Below, piece by piece: positions 1 through 11,600 of a stretch of 64,000 nucleotides of DNA. Position 1 is the stretch's first letter, and each line of letters starts with the position of its first letter. The stretch is taken from assembly GCA_030386875.1 (NCBI GenBank), contig CM059570.1, positions 32,169,422 through 32,233,421 on the forward strand, read 5' to 3'. Both the position numbers and the translations under genes were made by a program. The notes beneath the pieces were generated by a model, which had not been told where the DNA came from, did not search any database, and was given only the letters and a program-made list of their open reading frames with translations. The stretch comes from Morinoia aosen. Its lineage: Eukaryota; Arthropoda; Malacostraca; Amphipoda; Talitridae.

Positions 1-845
1 ACGTGGAATCTACGCAAGGTGCATGGAAACAGTGAGCTGAGAAAGAAGTTCATGAAACAAGATAAAAGTTGAAGAAGAGAGGAGAGGGTCCGATGAAACA
101 CAGGACAGGAGCGAACCAACAAAAGCTAATCCGTAACAAAGCCCCCAAAAAATATTCTACTTCAATAAAAAAGTCCTACCTAACCTTTCATTCTGGAATT
201 CACATAATCCCCTATGCATAGAAACAGTGAATTATAGGTAGAGGAAGTTCATAAGACAAAATGAAAATTGACGAAATAAGAAGTAGGTGCCAAAAAACCA
301 GTAGAAGTAGTAGTAGTAGTAACATGGGTTTGCTAGCGCTTCAGTTACTCAAGCTATATCGCACCGAAGGTAACATGGTTTAATTCGTATCTGACTCTTC
401 TAAGTAAGCACACAAGACAAGATGAACATCACTGTTATTTGAAACATCAAAATTATATGAGCATCATGATCATAATTACAACTCAAAATTACAAGTGTCT
501 CCCCATTAAAATTTGTACACAACACAGTACATTCGAACGCACTGAGCAGCCAAACCCCGTAGGGGGTTTCAGCTGCCCACCCATTTATGGCCGGACGCCT
601 TACCCACGCTGAAACCCCCGAGGTACCAACGCAGCGCGCCCGGCCATATTACAGTTTCTACATCTTCAAACCAGACATCGAAAAACCAGACAGCAGTGCA
701 CCGAAAAAAGATGGTCCGTAACGAAGCAAAAACTTATTCAGGAGGGCCTTCTCAACTTTAACCGTGAGATTTCACATTTTCGCCTTCTTCTAGCGCCAAT
801 TCTTCTAGATACAATAGTTGTACCCCCTGAGGGATGTTATCTTCA
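1..845. repeat. Dispersed ~350-bp repeat, copy split by LINE fragment
   Basis: Left part 1-301 carries the shared CAAGGTGCATGGAAACAGTGA and AACAAGATAAAAGTTGAAGA blocks. After the LINE fragment it resumes at 690 with CAGCAGTGCACCG and ends near 845 with ACAATAGTTGTACCCCCTGAG. The same family recurs at 12.7, 17.3, 23.5, 23.9, 25.6, 25.8, 26.4 and 27.3 kb. Confidence 0.65.
302..680 (-). mobile_element. 5'-truncated copy of the I-clade LINE (3' end only)
   Basis: Begins with the AGTAGTAGTAG microsatellite tail and then matches the 3' region of the 2816-9372 LINE (shared GCTAGCGCTTCAG and the GGCCGG..CGCCTTACC hairpin segment). AAAAACCAG stands on both sides (293-301 and 681-689) as a target duplication. 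It is inserted into a copy of the ~350-bp dispersed repeat. Confidence 0.75.
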
Positions 846-949
846 ACTTGTTCAATTCTCGCTCATATCCCAACAACGGTACGAAGCAACGTAACACATA
901 CCAGAAGCAAGTCGGGGTTACCCTGTCAGGTTCTCACTTTCATCCTTAA

Positions 950-1213
950 CTTGTATTTCTTCTTGTGAGACTCATTCCTTAACTTGTATTCCTCTTTGTG
1001 AGACTCATTCCTTAACTTGTATTCCTCCTTGTGAGACTCATTCCTTAACTTGTATTCCTCCTTGTGAGACTCATTCCTTAACTTGTATTCCTCCTTGTGA
1101 GACTCATTCCTTAACTTGTATTCCTCCTTGTGACACTCATTCCTTAACTTGTATTCCTCCTTGTGACACTCATTCCTTTACTTGTATTCCTCCTTGTGAG
1201 ACTCATTCCTTAA
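950..1213. repeat. 33-bp minisatellite, about 8 copies
   Basis: Unit of the form CTTGTATTCCTCCTTGTGAG plus ACTCATTCCTTAA, repeated head-to-tail with few changes. 1214-1730 beyond it is AT-rich sequence with no gene seen. Confidence 0.9.
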
Positions 1214-1734
1214 CTTTCATTCAGGTATTCAACGTTAAAAAAATATTCAGAAATAGCCGGAAAAAAGGTTTGAAGGCTAGATAATCTCTACAGATCCATG
1301 TCATCAAAAATATGCCCAACTAAAGCCATAGAATAAATTCCCCTCGCCGAGTTCAAATGAGGCTCCGATTAAATGTAGCCATCCGCTCAAAACAATTGAG
1401 GTTTATTTAGATACGCTATATTAACTATTACTTCACAGTGCATATTCGAAGTAAAAATTTTCATATTATTGTCACAATGCTCCAGATTTTACAGTATTGA
1501 CACTGTTGTGCTATATACACTTCAAAATCGTTCAACCAATACAGATCGGAAAAGTAATTTTTTAGCATACCAGCGCTTTTACTTATTCAGGTAACGAGCT
1601 GTTCTCCAGTTATCCAGTTCATTAATTGTGATATGTAATATTATTAAGAATAGCATGCCCATCGAGCAGAATAATCAGAAAATTTCAAACACTGAGCTTT
1701 CTCAATGTATGAATTTAAGCTCTTCATGACTAAA

Positions 1735-2050
1735 AAATGCTACACGTGACACATCAGTTCCCCGACCGCAAAATGCTACTGGTGGCGTACACTCATCAAT
1801 AATTATTCCAACACTGAAAAATGCTAACCATGACATGCACGGATCAAATCAAACGCTGCAAAATGCAACTGATGGCGCAATCGCATCAATTTCTACACTG
1901 AAAAATGCTTTTGATGAAATACAAGTATCAATTCCTACACTGCAAACTGCTAACCATGACGTACACGCCATGGATACACGCATCAATTCTAACACTGTGA
2001 AAAGCAACTGATGTTGCATCAGTTTCATGACTGCCAACTGATACTGATGG
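1735..2050. repeat. Degenerate tandem repeat, about 60-bp period
   Basis: Blocks of the type CACTGAAAAATGCTAACCAT followed by a GATGGC..CATCAAT stretch recur several times with many substitutions, directly downstream of THAP exon 12. Period and copy number are approximate. Confidence 0.55.
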
Positions 2051-2072
2051 CACAAGAGTTGAGCCCGAGACA

Positions 2073-2647
2073 TCAAAGGTTTTGGTCCTCCCCAGTTTGC
2101 TTGCTGACATAACGCTTCAAAATACAAGACACGCGCTCAGGACCCATGGGCTTCTTCCTTCTAGTCAACTTGCGATGGTACACTCTCTTGATGTCATTCT
2201 TAACTATGTGATTGTCAGGCACTTTGTCAGGGTTTTTCTTAATCTTGCTTTTGTATTCGTACAGGGTGGACCTTGACGGCATTTGGAACAAGTTGTAGAG
2301 CGTTTCTCTGATGCCAAAGCCACAGCGGTTGGCAACAGTAGGGATCTGTATGGCGTCGTAGCCCCAGCGTAGTCCTTTAGGCCGCAACGACAGGCGCTGG
2401 CACCAGAAGAACTCGTAAGCTGACTTGCTCATCTTGGGCTTTATGAATTTCATGGCTTCTTTTTCAGAGTGAAATGAAAGGTTGGTCGAATTTTGCCTTG
2501 TTTTCTTGGTGTGGTAACACCGACGCACGTGGCAGCACTTCATTGCCTGCAGGTGGAGAGCGCGAGCCAAAATTTTCTTCTCCCGTTGCAACGTCTCTAT
2601 TTGCTCATCTAGGATTTTGAACGTCTCTTCCACAGACATCGTTGGAT
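2073..2647 (-). CDS. THAP gene exon 12: coiled coil and P-element/THAP9-like segment
   Basis: Acceptor CCCGTTTCAG at 2648, open to TGA at 2073-2075 (about 191 residues). An early helix with heptad character (FKILDEQIETLQREKK) is what usually follows a THAP domain. Then MSKSAYEFF ... MPSRSTLYEYKSKI, spaced about 50 residues apart, resembles the region before the catalytic domain of P-element and THAP9 transposases. No RNase H-like catalytic segment follows, so this copy looks non-catalytic or continues in exons outside the window. It could also be a separate short gene starting at ATG 2639, but the acceptor and gene context favour an exon. Confidence 0.7.
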
Positions 2648-5600
2648 CTGAAACGGGTACAAAAGATGAATAGCTATCTTAAATGCATAGTTAACTATAA
2701 GAAACACATTTAATGACCAAATTAACATATTTCACGATATAATTTTTCATTTCCACAATAAAAGCTGTGTATTTCTCAAATTTAAAATTAGTTTAAAATG
2801 CAAAAGACGTAACAAGTAGTAGTAGTAGTAGTAACAACATCAATTTGCTAGCGCTTCAGTGCCTGCACTATGTCGCGCCGAAGGTCTCGCAATTCAGGTT
2901 GTCTCCACTTCTCAAATTTCGAGGTCTTACTGCCACAAACATCGCACCGCAAGTCACAGCAACTATTAAACAAACAAAGACGCGACAGCCACGAGCGTGA
3001 TCTGAACAACACTTGATTTCATTGGTGACAGTAGTAGTAGTAGCAGCGGCAGTAATAAAGGAGCTGCTAGTTCAATACCATACTCCTCATGCTTAGGGTT
3101 CAATCAGTTCAAACAATCATCTTAAGGTACATGCACAGTTTGCACATTGAGCAACAGCCTAACCCCCTAATGGGGGTCTCAGCTGCCCACCCAATTATGG
3201 CCGGGCGCCTTACCCGCGCTGAAACCCCCAGGGGCATTGCGCAGCGCGCCCGGCCATTTTACAGTTCAGTGTTTACATCGCATTACCATGCGTAGAATCT
3301 TCAGGCTAGATTTTTGAAGACAGATTACACGCTCCAATAAACGACTGTAGCGCTGTCACATTATAAGTTGACCGCTCAGCCTCCCCAAGTATTCCAGTCA
3401 AAACATCCTGTGCACACCCGCGAAGGTGCGGAAAATGCAGATTCCTGGCAACAGCATTCAGGGGACACTCCGCGAGGAAGTGCTTTACAGTCAAAGGCAC
3501 ACGACACCGTTCGCACTGCGGCTGTGGTAGCTGCTCCATCAGGTGCCCGTGTGTTAGCCGCGTATGGCCAATACGGAGGCGACAAAGCATCACCTCTAAC
3601 CGGCGACCACGACAACTGGACGATATCCACTCACGTATAGTGGGTTTAATGCTTCTTAATTTATTGTTATCGTTAGCAGCGCTGTCCCATTCATGCTGCC
3701 ATCGTTCTCTCACTGCCGCTTTGATCCGAGGGTAATAATCTCGGAAAGGAACCATCAGATTTAGAGTCTCCTCGTTTGCCTCTGCGGCCCGTTTAGCCTC
3801 CTGGTCAGCTCTTTCATTGCCAGACACTCCTACGTGGCCGGGCACCCAGCACAACGTCACAGATTTACGCTCACGTGTTAAATTTATTAAGTTCATGACG
3901 ATCTCACCAACGAGCGGATGGGTGCTATTATGCTCTCGAGTGGCCTCCACCACACTTTTTGAATCCACAAAAATAGCAAAAGTATCATACACACAATGTT
4001 TAATTAGTCGGAGGGCCTCCAACACACCGTAAAGTTCCGCAGTGAAAATGGACGACTCTGGGAGCAATCTCTTGGCGCTCACCAGCTCCCCCGACACAGC
4101 GGCACACCCTACAGCGTCTCCCACCTTTGAGCCGTCGGTATAGAACTTCATCGCACGGGCATGTTTTTCGGCAATATGGTCCAAAAAGATCCCCTTTAGT
4201 ATGTGTGTAGGCATAGAATCCTTCTTAGGCATTTGACATCCCGGACAAAAACTCCCGATTGGGACACGCCACGTGGGAAAACTTTCCAAGAACACTGGTT
4301 GTATTCTCATTGGCCTCAGCTGCATTGCAGCCACGACTGCCGAATAATCTTCCGATGAGGGCAGAAAGTAAGGGAAAGGCAGATGTCGGCCTAGTGGCGC
4401 ATGCACGCTGGTCCATGCAGGAGACAAGGGGACTTGTTCCAACCGCGCCAAGTACTGAAGGGTCAGCTGCACACGTCGGTGCCATAAAGGAGGTTCACCG
4501 CTCTCCACACACAAGCTGCTGGAAGGGGACGACCTAAACGCGCCAGTGCAGATTCTGATAGCAGCATGATGCACAGGGTCCAGCTTCGAAAGTGAAGTCG
4601 CCTTAGCATATTGATACACTATGCAGCCGTAGTCTATTTTGCTTCTAATAAGAGTACGATATAGTCTCAGTAGGGTCATTCTGTCAGCCCCCCACGTCAG
4701 GCCGGCCAGGCTTTTTAGCAAGTTCAGCCTTCTGACGCAGTCAGCCTTGAGGGTGGCTAGGTAGGGCTTCCAAGAGAGCCTGTCATCAAGCGTCACCCCC
4801 AGAAACTTGGCGCTGTGTGAGAAACTCACTTGTCTTCCCTGCAGTGTGAGCTGTGGGGGATCACTACGGCCACGGCCCTGGAAGTAAAGTCCAACGGTTT
4901 TTTCGGGTGAAAAGTTGAAGCCATGTTCCTGAGCCCACTTATTAGCGTTATTGATGGCTAATTGCATTCTTCGCGTCAGAGCCGGAAGATGTGTTGATGA
5001 AGAGTATACCATAAAGTCGTCCACATATAAGGAGGCAACCGTTCCGGGAGGCAAGGTGGAGGTGATACCATTTAAGGCGACACTAAACAGTGTGCAGCTC
5101 ATAACACTGCCCTGCGGTAAACCTTCGCACTGCAACTGCGAGGAAGAGAGGGTGCCACCGACCTTAACGCGGAAAGTTCTTTCACCAAGAAATTCTCGAA
5201 TATACAGGGCCATGTTACCACGGAGTCCATACTCATGTAGTGTCTTAAGTATTCCATATCTCCACACGGTGTCATAAGCTTTATGCATATCAAAGAAAAG
5301 ACACATGGTTCGGCGACGCTCGGCAAGGTTGGCCACCAGGTGGTTCTGTAAGCGGAGCAGAGCGTCTGTGGTCCCTCGAAGCTGCCGACTGCCAAATTGG
5401 ACAGGGTTCAGTAGCTCCTCCGCCTCTAACCATCTGGTGAGTCGCGCATTGACCATTTTCTCCATCAATTTTCCAAGGCAACTAGTTAGGGCAATGGGTC
5501 GGTAGTTGTCAGGGTTGGATGGAGGTTTGTTGGGTTTTTCAAAAGCCATGATTAATGATGTGCGCCATTGTTAAGGATATGTATGCGTGATCCAGATTTT

Positions 5601-8600
5601 ATTGAAAATATATAGCAAGAATTTAATGGCTGCAGTATGCATTTTCTTCAACATCCGGTAATGGATACCATCTGGTCCGGGAGCGGTATTTTTACATTTC
5701 TTCAGGGCGTTGTAAAATTCAACCATTGTAAGGGGGTCATTATAAGAGTAGGTGGAGTTTGTTGAGAAGTCCAACTGCTGCTGCTCCTGTTGCTGTTTCA
5801 GCACTGTAAAGGCAGGAGAGTAGAGTCGTCCGCTACTGACACTATAAAAGCTTCGGGCCAGTGCTTCTGCCACGCACTCCGGGTCTGAGGTGAGAACGCC
5901 ATTAACTTCTAGGCACGGCCGTCGATAACTGCATTTTCCTCTCATTTTATTCACTCGCTGCCATACCTTGGCCATAGGAGTATCGCTGTTGAGAGTGGAG
6001 ACGTATTTCTGCCACGATACCTTACGGGCGACGTCTTTTATAATCTGAGCTCGCGCTCTAGCCCGATTGTATGCGATCTTGTCGGCTAGTTCTTTTGTTC
6101 TTTGGTATCGTCGCAATGCGCGTTTCCTCTCGATATTAGCGGCCTGGCAGTCATTGTTCCACCACGGGACGCGGTGCACTGGGCAACCGCCTTTAGACTT
6201 TGGAATAGCACTGTTGGCGGCTTCGTGCATTGCACTCACAAAGCTGTCAACCAATTCATCTACGCCATGAGCTTCATTTGGGTCCTCCATTGTCGTCAGC
6301 GCTCCAAAGTTTCTCCAGTTGGCCTTTTTGAAGTTAAACCTTGGTTCTATCAGCATCTGCTGGTTTTGGACCGAGTGCATTAAGACGGGGTAATGATCAC
6401 TACCGTGTGCATCGCTACTCACGGACCACTGAAATTCGGAAAGGATGTCGGGAGTGCAAAGACTCAGGTCGATGGCGGAGGAAGTCCCAGTCTGCACGTG
6501 AAAATGCGTGGGGGCTCCGGTGTTCAGAAGACAAAAATCAGAAGCGACGATGAAGTCCTCCACAATTTCACCTCGACGATCGCTCCGGGCGTTTCCCCAA
6601 AGTATGTGCTTGGCATTGACGTCTCCCAGGATCAAGGCCGGCCTCGCGAGTTGATTGCTTAAGAGGCTGAGATCTTGCAGGGCTAAGGGTTCGCCTGGTG
6701 GTATGTAGATGTTACATACTGTTATCATACGTTTCCCAATGTAGACACGGAAAGCGATAGCCTGCAGCCTGGTGTTTACCGCAAATCTACTGTAGCCAAC
6801 GTCTCTCCGCACAAGCACCGCCAGTCTCGTTCCAGGTACCGGGTTGGGCGCTGGGGAGAACAACTCTATATTGTAGTTGCTTGGAGGCCTTGGGGTAACG
6901 TTCCCCAGCAGTGTTTCCTGCAGACAAACACAACAGGGCTGGTGCCTCTCCAGAAGTGCTCTCAAGTCTCCGTAATTCCGTCTGTAGCCACGTATATTCC
7001 ATTGTAAGAAGGTGTTCATTTTTTGTCAGTTTTAGATGTTATATACGTAGGACCCTTTTCAATTCCCTCACCTGCGGCACACGTCAGTCCGGGTGACGTA
7101 GAGACAGGAGGTCTGTCAATCCACGGGTGGACAGGTACCGCCGGAGGAGGCCCGGTGGGGAGGCTTTTTGGGGGTGGGAAGATTTTCAACAGGTGTGCTG
7201 CTACTTCTTTTGGGACGGTCGTAACCCGCTCTAAAGAACGAATGCGTTGGGTAACAATGTTACGCTGCTTTTCACTGTCAATGTGGGAGCTATTCTTTTC
7301 TTTGGTCGGTAGCGACAAGTCACGCCCGGATCCCCTTTCCTGCTTGTCTCCACGGCTGGGCCCTCGCACGGCAGATCGAGATTCCCTCACAGTGCTGCGT
7401 TCGTGCTCTGCCCTTCCACCGGTTGTAGCCACTGAATCCCTGACAGGATCCTTCTCTTGACTCGGGATAGCTTGGCCTTGAATGTCTGCTGGGGTGTCTT
7501 CCATAAATCTCAGTGTTTTCGGAGTTTTTGTTTGTTTTACATCTTGTGGGGGCGATATGTCGCTTTTAGTTCTTTTGCGGGAGGTAATAATTGAGGGGAT
7601 TGATTGAAACTGTTCGTTAGATGAACCTTTCTGGTGAGTGGTGGAAGCTGGATCTTTTGAAATTTCCTTATTAGAGGGTCCTGATTGAGCCAAAGGTTGG
7701 GTCACGCGCACTGGAGGCTTTTGGGCCAGGCTCTGGCTTCTTAGAGCAGAGGCATCCACAAGGCTCAAAGGCTCTGGCTCCTGCTCATCTTGCCGTGCTG
7801 CCACACTCCGCGAGTGCGGTTGCTCAGGTTGCCAAAAGATTGGCTGAGAGTTCAGTCTACGGTGTTGGGCGACGTCAGCGTAAGAAGTGCGGGGAGAAAC
7901 ATACCTGGATGTCACCGTCCTCTTGGCTTCTCCATAGCTAATGCTCTCTCTCACCTGAGTTGCGAGGATTTCTGCTTCAATCTCATAGTGGGAACATGAT
8001 GTGGAGCTGGCTGGATGCGGACCCTCACAGTTGGCGCATCTCGCAGGTCGGACACAAGGCGACTCATGTTGCTCCATTGAGCAATTTGCGCACGTGCCTC
8101 GCTGGGCGCGGCAGGTTTTGGCGCCGTGTCCGAAGGCCTGGCATTTAAAACAGCGCCTCGGTCTCGGCACGTACTGGCGTACCAGGCATCGCGTCCAGCC
8201 GATTGACACAGTATCAGGCAGCCTACAACGATCAAATGTTATGAGGTATACTCGACCTGGAGTTAGCACGCCCCTCTCTCTCCTTTTGAAGCAATATACC
8301 TCTTTGGCGCCGAATCGCTCGAGCTCCTCTAAGATACGAGCATCTGTGCACCTTGGGCTGTTCTTATACCAGATTGTTCCTTTCGTTTGATTAAGGCGTT
8401 CATTCGGAGATACTGTTACCTCCACTCCGGCAAGAGACTTAATTGTGGTGATGCAGCGGCTCTGGTGAAGATTCTTGACTTCGACCAATAAACTGCCGTT
8501 ACGGACTTCATTAATTTTAGTGGGTTCACCCCCGAGTCGGTGACATATTTCTCTGTAGGCTTTCGCGACGTCCACTTCAGCCATAGGGGAGTTATCGTTG

Positions 8601-11600
8601 GCTTTTATTACAAAGAACTTTTTGTATTCCACGGCAGGCAATTCATCTTCTACCGCCGAGGGCAGGCGTTGCCATCGACGGTTTTTCCTTCTGCCTGCTC
8701 CCGGCACTCGGCCATCAGATGAGGCCTCGGCAGGTCTCGAAGGTCTGGGTGGTTCATATGGCTTCATTGTCCACTCTGCACTTCCGTCACGTCGGCCTGT
8801 CCCCTCGCCACCTACAGGAAATTGAGATGACGGTACGACTCGTTTACCGGGTTCAGGAGAGGTAATTCCAGTGAGTGTATCCATTTGTGAGGGCCGTGTC
8901 GTCAACGTTGAAGTAGGTAAAGTATCAGAAGAAGAAGAAGCAAGCTCAAGTGTTTAGGAGACTCTTGTCGGTGAGGGTTCCCCCCCACCTATCCAGGCCG
9001 GCTCAAGCCGGAAGAGAACCCCCCGGGCGGTCAGTAGCCTACTGACGCGTCTCCGCGTTTAAGGCGGGCACACACTGACCAATAGGAATGAAAATCCCTC
9101 CCACCGTCGACCCCGGCCCGTGGCAGCCCCTATGTACGCCCGGGATAACAGGGGCTTTATCACCCGTAACTGCCGGGGTCCGGTTTTATTTACATGGGGG
9201 GCCTTCCCATGGCCCCCCACTTTGTCTGGCTGCTCCAGGTGAGCCTGTCTGCCACGGTTGAACCCACCAGGACATTAAGTCCTGACAGCATAGCCTCACC
9301 TTTCCTCACAGCACGCAAACCCTCCCACCACAATAAGGTAGGGGGACGTTGGGAGGGAAAAAAAAAAAAAAAAAAAGACGTAACAAACCTTCTAAATCCA
9401 TGGGTTCTATGGACAGGGATTCGCCAGAAGGAGTGTCAAGCCAGTTTCTGTTGGATAAACAAGATGCCTAATTAAATGTTCATCCCTAGATCATTATAGC
9501 AGAGATGATAAGCTAAATTTTGGCCTTCCGTAAATACAGCCATGCAACCGGCCCCAATTCTTAAGATTTTTTGTTGGAACATCATCAAAACTTGCTACCG
9601 AGAGAATAATATGAATGAAAATAATGCGCGATGGAAATAATGTGAAAGGATTCATTGCTTTAGAGAACATCCCTTATCAGAGTCGGTACAATGCAAAGCA
9701 TCATCCTAACACACAGATTAAATGTAAGAATAAGGGAACATCAAAAAGACTTTGAAAGGGAATCTTATCTCGCTTAGAGGAAGAGAAGAATAGCGGATCA
9801 GAAAATCAAGCTGCATTTTCAGAGGATCATGCAGGATTAAATTACCTGAAGAAAGATAGGTTACTCAATTCTTCATTTTTACACAATTTATTTTGCATGT
9901 AAATATGAGACATTCGCACTACCTGACTTGCAAAAAGCGAGTTCAGTAAATGTTTTGATAAGCGTATAAGTCTTTCAGGAGTTAAGTAAAGCGTAAAACA
10001 GAGAAAGGTTACAAAACTTTGACATGGAGAAGAATGTGCCACAGCAACTCGAAAACAGGCGTTGTTTCAAACACCTTTACATCAGGAGGATTTTAAAATT
10101 TCCATTTATAATGACTTAAAATATTCCATTTCTTATCAAATTTGTATCTCAAAGTGTACTTTGAAGTACACAGTCGAGTAGCAGTTCTTTCCCAAATCTG
10201 ATGTCAGTGATAACCAGATGCCAGTGCCGTTCTAACAACGATGGTCGTAACGATATCAATATGAGAGACATTCTGATGGCAAGATATTCCTATCACTGGA
10301 AAATTTCTTCACCAAAACAAAAGCCTGAACTAAGTAAGATATGAAGGTTCAAAGAACTGCGCAAATTGATACACGAACCTGTCGTGATGAGAGCGTCGTG
10401 CGTCATCAGAAAACTTCCTCGTACAGGTCTCATCGAGGCCGTTGTCGTACACACCGGAGCTGAGCAGCAGCTCACACTCGGCGTGCTCACAGCCCCGCGT
10501 TGGCCCGCCTGCCGACTTGTGCTGGCAGGGATGCCTCAGGGGGGAGTGGCTGAACACCGTCGGCACGGCATGCCCATACAACTCCCTGCTCATCGTAATT
10601 TCTACTAATAATAATCGCTACTGTAAGTAATAATCGTCACGGTAACAAACAATTGTTACTCTAAATAACACATTGTTACTCTAAATAACAATCATTTTTC
10701 TAAATAACAAACATTACTCTAGGTAACACATTGTTACTCTAAATAACAATCATTACTCTAAATAACAATCATTACTCTAAATAACAATCATTACTCTATA
10801 TAACAATCATTGCTGTAAATAACAATCATTACTGTAAATAACACATTACTCTAAATAACAATCATTTTTCTAAATAACAATCATTACTCTAGGTAACACA
10901 TTGTTACTCTAAATAACAATCATTACTCTAAATAACAATCATTACTCTAAATAACAATCATTACTCTATATAACAATCATTACTGTAAATAACAATCGTC
11001 ATTCTAAATAACAATTGCTACTCTAAATAACACATCACTATTGTACATAACAACCGTTACTGTGAACAACAATCGTTACTGTATGTAACATAAAAACCAT
11101 TACTGTAAATAATAATCACCATTCTAATCAACAATCCTTAATGTACAAAGCAATCATCACTGTAACTAGCAATCGTCACTGTAAAGAGCAATCGTCACTG
11201 TAAAGAGCAATCGTCACTGTAAAGAGCAATCGTCACTGTAAAGAGCAATCGTCACTGTAAAGAGCAATCGTCACTGTAAAGAGCAATCGTCACTGTAAAG
11301 AGCAATCGTCACTGTAAAGAGCAATCGTCACTGTAAAGAGCAATCGTCACTGTAAAGAGCAATCGTCACTGTAAAGAGCAATCGTCACTGTAAAGAGCAA
11401 TCGTCACTGTAAAGAGCAATCGTCACTGTAAAGAGCAATCGTCACTGTAAAGAGCAATCGTCACTGTAAAGAGCAATCGTCACTGTAAAGAGCAATCGTC
11501 ACTGTAAAGAGCAATCGTCACTGTAAAGAGCAATCGTCACTGTAAAGAGCAATCGTCACTGTAAAGAGCAATCGTCACTGTAAAGAGCAATCGTCACTGT

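Larger units (their letters stand above)
2816..9372 (-). mobile_element. I-clade (RNase H-bearing) LINE, apparently full length
   Basis: About 6.56 kb on the minus strand with two overlapping ORFs. A 14-bp direct repeat AAAAGACGTAACAA flanks it (2802-2815 and 9373-9386). In the sense direction it starts with a T-run and ends in a (TAC)n tail. The 3' UTR (2830-3305) holds GC-rich inverted segments near 3160-3260. APE endonuclease, reverse transcriptase, RNase H and a C-terminal CCHC in ORF2 place it in the I group of LINEs. It sits in the intron between exons 11 and 12 of the THAP gene, in the same orientation. Confidence 0.88.

Noticed and set aside
9842-10042. Possible missing THAP exon with donor CTTCAG|GTAAT
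   Set aside because: AT-rich, no conserved features, and its phase does not repair the exon 11 to exon 12 join.
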